Origin: Nitrospira sp.
GTDB lineage: Bacteria > Nitrospirota > Nitrospiria > Nitrospirales > Nitrospiraceae
Direction: 5' to 3'
Assembly: GCA_005116945.1 (NCBI GenBank)
Contig: SWDH01000021.1
Span: 1 to 59,027 of the forward strand
Length of the DNA: 59,027 nt
Shown here: positions 43,879 through 52,085 of the stretch, piece after piece
Layout: each line of letters starts with the position of its first letter
Numbering within the stretch: the stretch's first letter is position 1
The notes under the pieces: generated by a model
Databases searched by the model: none
Told to the model about the DNA's origin: nothing
What the model saw: the letters and a program-made list of their open reading frames with translations, nothing else
Made by a program: the position numbers and the translations under genes

Positions 43879-44889
43879 TTACCGCCGCCCCGCGGCTAAC
43901 TTAGCGGCCAGCGTGATCGCCTCGATGAGACTGCCAGGATCTGCAATGCCCTTCCCCACAATATCGAACGCGGTCCCATGATCGACCGAGGTGCGAATGA
44001 TCGGCAACCCCACCGTCAAGTTCACACAGGTACCGAAGGCGACAAGCTTTAAAGGAATGAGCCCCTGGTCGTGGTACAGGGCCACTACCCCATCATAATC
44101 TCCCTTCGCTGCCTTGCCGAACAGCGTATCAGCCGGCAAGGGATCGCTGGCACGAATACCCTGAGCCTGCGCTGCACGAGCCGCCGGAAGAATGACGCGC
44201 GACTCTTCGTCTCCGAATAGTCCATGTTCCCCGGCATGAGGGTTCAACGCGGCAACGCCAACCCTCGGTTTTTTGATGCCGAACAAATCTTGTAATGCCA
44301 GATGAGCCAACCTGATCGCTTTTTCGATCTTGCCCTGAGTGAGGAGTGCCGGTAAATCCTTGATCGCGACGTGGGTCGTCACAAACATAATCCGTAGCGG
44401 GCCACCGACGATCATCATACCGGATTCCGGTGTCGCAGTCAGGTCTGCGAGCAATTCCGTATGGCCGGGGAAATGACAGCCTGCCAGGTTGATCGCTTCC
44501 TTGTTGATCGGCGCAGTCACCATGCCATCAATACAACCCAGCTGCGCAAGCTCCACAGCTTTCTTGATGAACAGCACGGATGCCGCTCCAGTAAGAGGCC
44601 TCGCCACTCCACGCGGAAACCGCCCAAGGGGACGATCGAGCGGATCCAGCACAGCAAGCTGATTGGACCGCGGAGGCACCGTTTCGTGACCCTCCACTCG
44701 GATCACGTCCATCTTGAGTGTGAGACGCTTCACCGTCTGCTGCATGACTGGGAACGAGCCGATGACAATCGGACGACACAGTCGCCGCAACGATTGGCTT
44801 GCCAAAGCCTTTGCAATCACCTCCGGGCCGATTCCGGCCGGATCTCCCATCGTGATGCCAAGCAGCGGTTTGTCTTTCGATCTCGTCAT
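43879..44889 (-). CDS. pdxA: 4-hydroxythreonine-4-phosphate dehydrogenase
   Basis: The 336-residue protein oxidises 4-phosphohydroxy-threonine in the DXP-dependent pyridoxal phosphate pathway. It opens with the family GITMGDPAGIGPEVI, has the metal His cluster (GHTELLAD, THVAIKDL) and LYHDQGLIPLK near the C terminus. The ATG at 44889 (MTRSKDK) follows GAGGAAAAAC and is preferred over the upstream in-frame ATGs at 44907 and 44919. No other vitamin B6 gene is adjacent. Confidence 0.94.
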   Translation of the reverse strand: MTRSKDKPLLGITMGDPAGIGPEVIAKALASQSLRRLCRPIVIGSFPVMQQTVKRLTLKMDVIRVEGHETVPPRSNQLAVLDPLDRPLGRFPRGVARPLTGAASVLFIKKAVELAQLGCIDGMVTAPINKEAINLAGCHFPGHTELLADLTATPESGMMIVGGPLRIMFVTTHVAIKDLPALLTQGKIEKAIRLAHLALQDLFGIKKPRVGVAALNPHAGEHGLFGDEESRVILPAARAAQAQGIRASDPLPADTLFGKAAKGDYDGVVALYHDQGLIPLKLVAFGTCVNLTVGLPIIRTSVDHGTAFDIVGKGIADPGSLIEAITLAAKLAAGRR

Positions 44890-44931
44890 GTTTTTCCTCA
44901 CATTCATACCCTTCACCAATCACTCTTCGCT

Positions 44932-45270
44932 TAGGATGCTCAAAAACACCAGACTTCCCACCCGCCCAGCCCCAGCGCGCCAAGACGCGCTGTTCCGCGG
45001 GCAAGACCGCAGCGAGCTATCACTTTATAGGGGTGGGTAGGATGATCCCAACTGCGCGCGTCCAACGAGGGCCTTCCCATTCCTTACACCTCTCTTGGAG
45101 GGAGTGGCCCAGGCTGCCCTTTACTGCGCGCATCGAATGAGCACTTTCTGAATGTGCGCGTTCTGCGAGCAAGAAGGGCACCTGGCCGCTCCCTCTCATC
45201 CTTCTGAGGCCGCGCGTTGCGCGAGCAAGGGGATCGTCCCAGGCTACCCCATCCCCCTTTCAGCATCCGG
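44932..45270. repeat. Family A ends enclosing two nested family B elements
   Basis: The left end TTAGGATGCTCAAAAACACC (from 44931) and right end CTTTCAGCATCCGG (to 45270) are family A ends, the right one touching the antiporter stop codon at 45271. Inside is a family B element (45030-45257) whose loop is itself interrupted by a second complete family B hairpin at 45100-45193. This explains the 380-bp gap. Confidence 0.75.
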
Positions 45271-46275
45271 TTAGAAGGCATAGAGGTACACCACATAGCC
45301 TATATAAAGGATGGCGCTCCCGCTCAGCAACCAGGGCCGCCAGAGAGCACCCCACGCCGCCTGTGCCAACAAGAACGTGGCAGCGGTCACCGCGAGCACC
45401 ATCGTAATCAATGCTGTTGGCGCGAGGGTCCAGTCCGTCCCCAGAAGCCCGATCGAAACCGGAATAGTGCCTTGGAAGACGATCGCGCCGGTGACATTCC
45501 CGACTGCCAAGCGATCTTTCTTCCGGTAAAGCCAGAGAAAACTGTTTGACATCTCGGGCAACTCGGTCGCCAAGGGTGCAACAAGGAGGGCCAGAATCAA
45601 CGGAGAAATCGACAAGGCGTTTGCAATCGTCTCTGCGGCGAGCACGAAGAGATGCGCGCCGAGCGCGAGCCCGGCCAGGCCGATGATGGCTTGAAGACCG
45701 ATGACTCCAAACGACGGAACTGCCGCCTTTCTGGCAAAAAGCAGTGGCTCAAGTCCCCCTTCACCCCCCTCCTCATCAGTCTCACTGAACTTCAATTTGA
45801 CGTAATAGAGGTAGAGACCCATCAACCCGACGGCGGCACTGGCATGCACCAGTCGAGATGGAATAAACACACAGGCCAGCGCGACGATGTAGGCCGCCAC
45901 AAAGAAGGAGAGATCACCCCGCACAGCACGATAGTTCAAGTGGAAAGAGGCGGTTCGCTTCCCCAATCCTGCATATACCATCAGCAAGATAGCTAAGATG
46001 GGGATCACGAGGGTGGTCAGCATGAAGGGCGCGCCGAGGATCGCGCCCAACCCCACCTCTGCTTCGGCACGGCTGCCTCCGAAGAAAATGGCAATGACGG
46101 GAATCGACGTTTCGGGAAGTGTGGTACCGATGGCCGCCAACACACCGCCGACCGCACCTTCGGACAGATTAAATCGTTTACCCACCCACTCAATGGCGTT
46201 TGTGAAGAGTGTGCAGGCGCCGAGCGTCACCCCGACGGATACAAAAAACAGAAGGGTATAGAGTAGGACCGTCAT
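45271..46275 (-). CDS. Sodium/calcium exchanger family (CaCA) cation antiporter
   Basis: The 334-residue membrane protein has ten or so helices in two related halves, each with the alpha-repeat signature: AAIGTTLPETSIPVIA in the first and ALLVAPLATELPEMSNSF in the second. Such YrbG-type antiporters move Ca2+ or other cations against Na+/H+. The ATG at 46275 overlaps the larC stop codon (ATGA). The coupling to a nickel-cofactor gene is unusual. The frame is open upstream to 46380, inside larC, and was rejected as start. Confidence 0.88.
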   Translation of the reverse strand: MTVLLYTLLFFVSVGVTLGACTLFTNAIEWVGKRFNLSEGAVGGVLAAIGTTLPETSIPVIAIFFGGSRAEAEVGLGAILGAPFMLTTLVIPILAILLMVYAGLGKRTASFHLNYRAVRGDLSFFVAAYIVALACVFIPSRLVHASAAVGLMGLYLYYVKLKFSETDEEGGEGGLEPLLFARKAAVPSFGVIGLQAIIGLAGLALGAHLFVLAAETIANALSISPLILALLVAPLATELPEMSNSFLWLYRKKDRLAVGNVTGAIVFQGTIPVSIGLLGTDWTLAPTALITMVLAVTAATFLLAQAAWGALWRPWLLSGSAILYIGYVVYLYAF

Positions 46276-47477
46276 TCCCGGCCCGTCGGCCGAACGACCC
46301 GTTTCGTGGCATAGGCATGGGCCGCGTCTTCGAGCACTTCCTTGACAGGACGGCCCGTTCGTTCGGCAATCCGCTTGCAATCGAGATATTCCGGAGCCGC
46401 TTTAGCCGTTGTCTTGCTCACATCGGCTATCTTCATCCGAACGACTCCCCCTCGCACCTTCACCGGAACAAACCGCCGCGGGAGGATCTGTCGCACCACT
46501 TCACGAATCCTGACTCCCAGTGCCGTCGTTTCCTGAAACAGGACATCAAGAATCTTGTCCATCTGTGCCGTGGCTGCAAGACAGGTCAGCACGATGCCGG
46601 GTCGCCCACGTTTCATGATAACCGGCGTCAGCGTCACATCGAGCGCCCCACATGCGAAGAGCTGCTCCATCACATATTCGTACGTTTGCGGGTTCACATC
46701 GTCGAGGTTCGTTTCAAGCTCCAGCACGGTATCTCGCTCGCGCACTCCTCGGGACGGCGGGTTGGAGAGAAACACCCGCAGCGCATTCGGCCAGCCGTCG
46801 GGATCGGCATCGCCTGCTCCATAGCCGATAGCGGTCGGCGTCATCACCGGCAAGGGACCGAACTCAGACGTCAGCGTGCGCAAAAGTGCCATGCCGGTCG
46901 GCGTGGTGAGCTCGCGAGGAGGACCGGCGCTGTAGATCGGAATCCCTTTTGCCAGAATGGCCACTGCCGGACCTGGCGCCGGTAATATTCCGTGAGCGGA
47001 GTGCAGCGTCCCCGCTCCAACATTCACGGGGGAAGACGTCACACGCGTCACGCCCAATAGATCGCAACAGATCAGCCCGCCGACGATATCGACAAACGAA
47101 TCCAGGACCCCGACTTCATGGAAATGGACATGGTCCTTGGCCACGCGATGAGCATGCCCTTCTGCTTCGGCCAATCGATCGAACACCGATCGGCTCTGCT
47201 CCTTGATCTTGTCGGAAAGCCGACTCGCGGAGAGGATGGCGTGGATTCGGTGGAGCGAGAGCGGCTTGCGCAATCCCGAGGTGATCACCACGTCTACTTT
47301 TGTGGCATGGATCGCTCCTCGATGCACCCGCCGCTTCCGCAGCGTGAACCCTGAAAGCCGGAGCCGCTTCAGCCCGCCCACCAAGTCAGAGAACGGAACT
47401 CCCACATCGACAAGCGCACCAAGAGTCATGTCGCCGCTAATACCCGAATAACAATCGAAATGGAGATGCGCGCCCAT
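46272..47477 (-). CDS. larC: Nickel-pincer cofactor biosynthesis protein LarC
   Basis: The 401-residue protein is the nickel insertase that loads Ni2+ into pyridinium-3,5-bisthiocarboxylic acid mononucleotide to make the nickel-pincer cofactor of lactate racemase and related enzymes. Typical features are the N-terminal HFDCYSGISGDMTLGALVDVG, a His-containing HRVAKDHVHFHEVG, and LETNLDDVNPQTYEYV. It is read in one frame, without the ribosomal frameshift that splits larC in Lactobacillus. GGAAAGGA precedes the ATG. LarE and LarA are not in the window. Confidence 0.93.
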   Translation of the reverse strand: MGAHLHFDCYSGISGDMTLGALVDVGVPFSDLVGGLKRLRLSGFTLRKRRVHRGAIHATKVDVVITSGLRKPLSLHRIHAILSASRLSDKIKEQSRSVFDRLAEAEGHAHRVAKDHVHFHEVGVLDSFVDIVGGLICCDLLGVTRVTSSPVNVGAGTLHSAHGILPAPGPAVAILAKGIPIYSAGPPRELTTPTGMALLRTLTSEFGPLPVMTPTAIGYGAGDADPDGWPNALRVFLSNPPSRGVRERDTVLELETNLDDVNPQTYEYVMEQLFACGALDVTLTPVIMKRGRPGIVLTCLAATAQMDKILDVLFQETTALGVRIREVVRQILPRRFVPVKVRGGVVRMKIADVSKTTAKAAPEYLDCKRIAERTGRPVKEVLEDAAHAYATKRVVRPTGRE

Positions 47478-47783
47478 ATGCGTCCTTTCCCCTACTCAAT
47501 TTTGACCGCCCGTATCTTACCCAAGCGGCCTGCGAACGGCAATCGGCTCAGAAGGTCTGAAGGCTCATGATCGTTCGTCGTGATCGCACAGAGCACGAGT
47601 GTTTTTCGTAAAGCAGATCCTGTTGAATCATTGACGATTGATCAATGTCATCAGTGAATCAGGCACGTTCATGTCTCGTTGGGTCGAATACATTGACAGC
47701 CCATCAACGCTATGTTATCCCGAATGGACTCACCCTACGTCTTGATCTTTCGCACCAATAATCTCGTGACGCGTGAATCCCCT
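47478..47783. other. Divergent spacer between larC and a secreted-protein gene
   Basis: About 300 bp. It must hold the larC promoter (minus) and that of the secreted protein (plus). A weak palindromic stretch rich in TGATCAAT/TCATCAGTGA words lies at about 47624-47662, but no standard promoter is convincing. Confidence 0.35.
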
Positions 47784-48335
47784 ATGACAATCTACTGGTC
47801 CTTGAGCGCACCCCCTTCGAAGCTATTCAGGTCGTCAATCGGTCGCATGGCCTGGATGCTGTTCTGCATTGCGCTGGCCCTCTGGACCCCACCTGACGCA
47901 TCGGCAAAATCAAAACCTCAGCGAGCCCCGCGACCCGAGCCAGAACTCAAAATTCTCAACCTGGATGTCTCGCCCAACCCCTACACCGTTTCATCCGGCT
48001 CGCTACAGTTTTCAGCCGTCGTCAAACTGCCCAGGGAGATGGACGGCGCCACGCTGCTGGAAGTGTCCTCGTTTATCACGTCGCCATCGAAAAACTCACT
48101 CCGGTTTCTAACTACCCGCACCGCACTGCAGCCGCACCAGGCTTCGGCCTCCGGTGCCACTCCTCCGCAAGTTTCTGTCCTCCTGACATGGGACGGGTTG
48201 GACCAGAAAAAAAACCAGGCGGGAACTGGGCCCTATCAGTTCGAAGTGCGTGCAAAATTGCTGGCAAACGGAGAGAAGGGTCCCAGAACGCAGATAGTCT
48301 CCTGGCCGAAACGGGGAATGATCGACGTGAAGTAA
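47784..48335 (+). CDS. Secreted protein with a FlgD-Ig-like domain
   Basis: An N-terminal signal-type helix (MAWMLFCIALALW, then PDASAKS) is followed by a Pro/Lys linker and one beta-rich domain of about 120 residues (LNLDVSPNPYTVSSGSLQFSA ... GTGPYQFEVRAKLLANGEKG), patterned like the FlgD-type immunoglobulin fold. Function unknown. The ATG at 47784 is one of several possible starts (47712, 47847). The larB gene converges on it across 10 bp containing three CCCTCAG words. Confidence 0.6.
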   Translation: MTIYWSLSAPPSKLFRSSIGRMAWMLFCIALALWTPPDASAKSKPQRAPRPEPELKILNLDVSPNPYTVSSGSLQFSAVVKLPREMDGATLLEVSSFITSPSKNSLRFLTTRTALQPHQASASGATPPQVSVLLTWDGLDQKKNQAGTGPYQFEVRAKLLANGEKGPRTQIVSWPKRGMIDVK

Positions 48336-48342
48336 CGGACAG

Positions 48343-48363
48343 CCCTCAGCCCTCAGCCCTCAG
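48343..48363. repeat. Triple CCCTCAG tandem repeat
   Basis: Three consecutive copies of a 7-bp unit (GCCCTCA/CCCTCAG) lie at 48343-48363, overlapping the larB stop region at a convergent junction. Confidence 0.6.
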
Positions 48364-49167
48364 CTTCACATTCATTTTATTCTTCGGCTTGACTGAGTGC
48401 GGAAGGCTGACGGCTGGTTGCTCTCCTAATACGTTAATCCGATGCGCAAGACAGCCGGCCCCGAATCCATTGTCGATATTCATCACCCCAACCCCTGCCG
48501 CGCAGGAATTCAACATCGTCAATAACGCAGCGAGTCCTCCGAAACTTGCGCCATAGCCTCGGCTCGTCGGCACGGCCACGACTGGGCAAGGAACGAGCCC
48601 ACCGACTACGCTCGGCAAGGCTCCATCCATCCCTGCCACGACCACAATCACCCGAGCACGCATCAATCGATCCTGCCGATCCAATAATCGATGAATGCCG
48701 GCGACGCCCACGTCGTATAGTGTCTCGACGCGACTCCCCATCACCTCAGCCGTCACTCGCGCTTCCTCCGCAACAGGAATATCCGACGTGCCGGCTGTAA
48801 TCACCAAGACATGTCCCTGCAATTTCTGTTTGGGGTCGCGGATCGCGACAATGCGCGCCTCGTCATGATAGACCGCTCGGCGATCGACCCGTTTAATGAC
48901 CGTCGCAACCTGGCGAGTCGCACGCGTCGCCAGCAACGGGCGATGATGTTTCAGCAACGCCCTCGCAATCGCCCGAATCTGCGTTGCTGTTTTCCCCTCG
49001 CAGAAGATCACCTCGGGAAATCCCTGCCGTAACGATCGGTGATGATCGACCGAGGCAAATTCAAGATCTTCATAGGGCAACGAGCGAAACTGCCCGATCG
49101 CCTTTCCCACAGACAGAGTGCCTTCACGCACCTCGGTCAGCAGTCGTTCAAGTGCCTCAGGACTCAT
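48346..49167 (-). CDS. larB: Nickel-pincer cofactor biosynthesis protein LarB
   Basis: The 273-residue protein carboxylates nicotinic acid adenine dinucleotide at C5 and hydrolyses the phosphoanhydride, the first step to the nickel-pincer cofactor. The N-terminal part (YEDLEFASVDHHRSLRQGFPEVIFCEGKT, in pieces) and the C-terminal PurE-like domain (TAGTSDIPVAEEA, then GMDGALPSVVGGLV and PTSRGYGASFGG) are diagnostic. The ATG at 49167 overlaps the gpsA stop by 4 bp. larC is about 1.2 kb away on the same strand, with a secreted-protein gene between. Confidence 0.92.
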   Translation of the reverse strand: MSPEALERLLTEVREGTLSVGKAIGQFRSLPYEDLEFASVDHHRSLRQGFPEVIFCEGKTATQIRAIARALLKHHRPLLATRATRQVATVIKRVDRRAVYHDEARIVAIRDPKQKLQGHVLVITAGTSDIPVAEEARVTAEVMGSRVETLYDVGVAGIHRLLDRQDRLMRARVIVVVAGMDGALPSVVGGLVPCPVVAVPTSRGYGASFGGLAALLTMLNSCAAGVGVMNIDNGFGAGCLAHRINVLGEQPAVSLPHSVKPKNKMNVKLRAEG

Positions 49168-50183
49168 GGCTGCCCTTTCTCCGGCTTGGCGTCGCGCTCC
49201 ATCAGATCGGTCACTGCCTTGCGGCACGATTTCTCCTCAAACAACACCGCATTGACCTCTTGCACGATCGGCATGTCGACGCGATGGCGTCGTGCAAGTC
49301 CTAATGCCGCCTTTGCCGTCCGCACACCTTCGGCCACGGCCTGCATGCTGCCGAGGATCGTCTCGAGCCGCTCACCCTTCCCCAATCGAACCCCGACTGT
49401 GTGATTTCGACTCAACGCTCCCGTGCAGGTCAACATCAAGTCGCCAACTCCGGATAGTCCGTAGAATGTTCGCGGATCCGCGCCCATCGCGACACCCAAT
49501 CGCACCATCTCAGCGAGCCCTCTCGTGATCAACGCCGCTCGCGCATTATGACCAAGCCCCAATCCATCCACCACGCCGGCTGCAAGCGCCATCACATTCT
49601 TGAGTGCTCCGCCGAGTTGGACGCCCAAGACATCGCTGTCGGCATATACCCGAAAGGACGGCGTCATCAACGCCGCTTGGAATGTCTTGACCAATTCCAC
49701 ATCCTTTCCGGCTAAACAGACCACCGCGGGTTTCCCCGCGCAGACTTCTGCGGCGAAGCTCGGGCCAGACAACACCATAAGACCCTGGTGCATGGCCGGA
49801 GGAAGGACGTCGGTCATGACGTGAGTCATCAAATTCAACGTATCTTCCTCAACCCCTTTTGTCGCGCTGACGAATGGGATTGGAGTGGAGAGCGATCGGA
49901 CCAGCTCACGCAACACAGGACGCGCAACGTGTGACGGGACCACAAAGAGCAGTCCCTCGCTCTGTTGGGTGATATCGACCAACGACCCGGTGGCCACGAG
50001 TGAGGCAGGGAGTGAGACGTCAGGCAAGAAGACCGGATTCTCATGCTTCCCGTTGATGGCATCCACTACCTCTCGTTCATAGGCCCAGAGCAGAGTGCTG
50101 AGACCTTTCTCCGCGAGATGTTTCGCCAAAGCTGTGCCCCACGCACCAGCTCCGATGACTCCTATGCGGTTAATAGTCTTCAT
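49164..50183 (-). CDS. gpsA: NAD(P)-dependent glycerol-3-phosphate dehydrogenase
   Basis: The 339-residue enzyme reduces dihydroxyacetone phosphate to sn-glycerol-3-phosphate for phospholipid backbones. It has the Rossmann motif GAGAWGTALAKHLAEKG, the FVSATKGVEE segment, the catalytic Lys in GGALKNVMALAAG, and GLGDL-type SGVGDLMLTCTG. Length is normal. It is cotranscribed with larB (ATGA overlap). The ATG at 50183 has no clear ribosome site. Confidence 0.95.
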   Translation of the reverse strand: MKTINRIGVIGAGAWGTALAKHLAEKGLSTLLWAYEREVVDAINGKHENPVFLPDVSLPASLVATGSLVDITQQSEGLLFVVPSHVARPVLRELVRSLSTPIPFVSATKGVEEDTLNLMTHVMTDVLPPAMHQGLMVLSGPSFAAEVCAGKPAVVCLAGKDVELVKTFQAALMTPSFRVYADSDVLGVQLGGALKNVMALAAGVVDGLGLGHNARAALITRGLAEMVRLGVAMGADPRTFYGLSGVGDLMLTCTGALSRNHTVGVRLGKGERLETILGSMQAVAEGVRTAKAALGLARRHRVDMPIVQEVNAVLFEEKSCRKAVTDLMERDAKPEKGQP

Positions 50184-50546
50184 GTGGTGGATACGCGCCT
50201 GGCCCTAACAAGGCATGTCAGTTATGCGTGAAAGGTGAAACGATTCGGAAGAAGATCATCCGGCTATCCTACACGTCACGTTTCACTTTTTACGTCTTGC
50301 GTTTCACGGTACTTGAGAGCGAGCGGATTATAGGAAGCAGTTCTTTCACCTGTCAATGAAGGAGAGACAATCCTCGACATGTATCACACCAACCAGGCGC
50401 CATCGCCCTGCCGACACAGAGCCGGAAGTGTGGGGACATTGGCTATATTCGCAGCATGCCAGATTTCACAATTCCCTTGCCCTGACGCACCGGACGATTA
50501 GGATGAAGTACAGCCTCGTATAGAGTTACACGCAAGGGAGACCGCT
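50184..50546. repeat. 363-bp spacer with GTGAAACG inverted words
   Basis: CGTGAAAGGTGAAACG (50227-50242) can pair with CGTTTCAC (50279-50286) and CGTTTCACG (50300-50308). The rest must contain divergent promoters for gpsA and the outer-membrane protein; none is obvious. AAGGGAG lies 10 bases before the next ATG. Confidence 0.5.
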
Positions 50547-51251
50547 ATGAATACCTTCCAATCGACAAGGCGTTTCGCGCTCAAGAGTCTACTGGCTCTG
50601 CTGACTCCGATTGTGCTCTTCGCACCTCAGGCCTATGCAGAAACCTACGTGGCTGGGCAGGTCGGGATGACCTTCCCGCAAGCCCTCAGTAGTGGTGAGG
50701 CGACACAGCATGGAATCGGCGACCTTAACCTCTCCGACCAACCGTTGAAAAACTCGCTCATGCTGGGGGCTAAACTTGGACACTACTTTACGAAGGCACC
50801 CTGGGTGGGAATCGAAACAGGGCTATCCTTTGCGAATCCTCACGTGAAAGAAGGCTCGCTTATACTTTCAGGCCCCGGAGGTTCTGCAACGTTTAATGGG
50901 TTATCCGGGCTCAGCCATCGAATGGTCATTTGGGATGTGGCCACATTAATGTTTCGCTATCCGGGCCATCGCCTTCAACCCTATGTCGGAGTCGGCCCAG
51001 CGTTGTTCTTTGCCAGTCTGAAAGGCCCCGACGCTCCTCCAGGACAGTCGGCCACCGCTATTGGACTGAATGCCGAATTGGGCGCCCGCTATTACATCAC
51101 CCGTAGTTGGGCTCTGCTAGGTGAGATGCAGTATCACCGCGCACGGTTAGGCTATACCTCGAATGATGACAACGACGCGGCAGACCCGTTTGGATTTCGT
51201 GCGACCTACAGTGCGCTCACATTCAGCCTCGGCGTCAGCTACAGTTTCTGA
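50547..51251 (+). CDS. Outer-membrane beta-barrel protein
   Basis: The 234-residue protein has a signal peptide (ends PQAYAETY) and alternating amphipathic strands typical of an eight-stranded barrel: YVAGQVGMTFPQ at the start, WVGIETGLSFANPH, YVGVGPALFFAS, and a C-terminal aromatic LTFSLGVSYSF that serves as a barrel-assembly signal. The family is OmpA/OmpW/PagP-like (OMP_b-brl). No enzymatic motif. AAGGGAG precedes the ATG. It appears monocistronic; a mobile-looking repeat follows. Confidence 0.85.
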   Translation: MNTFQSTRRFALKSLLALLTPIVLFAPQAYAETYVAGQVGMTFPQALSSGEATQHGIGDLNLSDQPLKNSLMLGAKLGHYFTKAPWVGIETGLSFANPHVKEGSLILSGPGGSATFNGLSGLSHRMVIWDVATLMFRYPGHRLQPYVGVGPALFFASLKGPDAPPGQSATAIGLNAELGARYYITRSWALLGEMQYHRARLGYTSNDDNDAADPFGFRATYSALTFSLGVSYSF

Positions 51252-51302
51252 TCCTTCGCCTCCCTGTCCCATCTAGCAAACCGACACGGTTACGTGTAGC
51301 CT

Positions 51303-51487
51303 AGGAGCCTGTTCGACATTGCCTTCGTGACGAGGCGAAGGAGGTGTGGCCAGATGCGAGGCCACAGGCCTGAAAAAACCGAAGGCGTATTCGCTGGAAT
51401 ACGTTGAGGATTTTTTCGGGCCGAGCACGACACAGATGATCGCAGATCGTTCGCCGCAGTAGAACGGTCAATGTCGAACAGGCTCCT
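51303..51487. repeat. MITE-like element with perfect 19-bp terminal inverted repeats
   Basis: AGGAGCCTGTTCGACATTG (51303-51321) and CAATGTCGAACAGGCTCCT (51469-51487) are exact inverted repeats. The interior (AAACCGAAGGCGTATTCG, GAATACGTTGAGGATTTTTT) resembles the interior of family A copies. No open frame is inside. Confidence 0.9.
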
Positions 51488-51503
51488 GTGCTCGGAACCG
51501 CCT

Positions 51504-51878
51504 ATGAAAATTTGCCCAGCCTGTCGACGCGAACTCCCAGAGATTAGCCGTTACTGTTCGCAATGCGGACAACGGCTTCACGCAGACCACGTTGACGTCT
51601 CCCCGCCACCGAAGCCATTACCACCAAGTGCGACGGCCAAACCAGGGCAGCTCAACATCGAAATCCTGTACTGCATGGTCGCCACGCTCTCCCTCGCAAT
51701 TCTCTTTCCACCCTGGGAAACCCCGCCGTCACAAACTCCCGAATTCCTCGGCCTGCATTTCATCTTGAACCCGCCGACACCCGAAGCCATCGTGAGCCGA
51801 CTGCTGCTGACGATTGAACTCGTCACCATCGCCATCGCCGGGCTATATAGCTCTTTTCTTTTCAGGCAAAAACCCTGA
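51504..51878 (+). CDS. Zinc-ribbon membrane protein
   Basis: The 124-residue protein begins with a double CxxC zinc ribbon (CPACRRELPEISRYCSQCGQR), followed by a Pro-rich linker and two membrane helices (about residues 55-72 and 98-118). Such small zinc-ribbon membrane proteins are common and of unknown function. The ATG at 51504 starts the zinc ribbon; the frame is open to 51471, inside the mobile-looking element. The gene starts 17 bp after that element, so the element may contribute its promoter. Confidence 0.7.
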   Translation: MKICPACRRELPEISRYCSQCGQRLHADHVDVSPPPKPLPPSATAKPGQLNIEILYCMVATLSLAILFPPWETPPSQTPEFLGLHFILNPPTPEAIVSRLLLTIELVTIAIAGLYSSFLFRQKP

Positions 51879-51958
51879 ATCGACACATCGCCAGTATCAT
51901 TCTTCACATTCCTATTAGGGCAATTTCCGTTGCAGTCAAGGAATTGGAACAGTCGGAA

Positions 51959-52079
51959 GGCTGCTCAAAATGGCCGCCCAACAAGGCCGCAAGCGAGAAG
52001 AAACCGGAGGCGTAGCCTCCCGGCTACGTTGAGGATTTTTTCGAGTCGAGAACGAAGTTGGAGGCCGTTTTCAGCAGCC
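51959..52079. repeat. Family A palindromic element
   Basis: Ends GGCTGCTCAAAATGGCC and GGCCGTTTTCAGCAGCC are inverted; the central dyad CGTAGCC/GGCTACG is at 52011-52028. It ends 6 bp from the stop of the dihydrolase gene. Confidence 0.85.
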
Positions 52080-52085
52080 GAGTGG

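Noticed and set aside
45030..45257. Family B elements as integron attC sites
   Set aside because: The GCGCGCGTC/AACG cores superficially recall attC, but the paired RYYYAAC/GTTRRRY core sites are not in place, there are no gene cassettes in one orientation and no integrase in the window.
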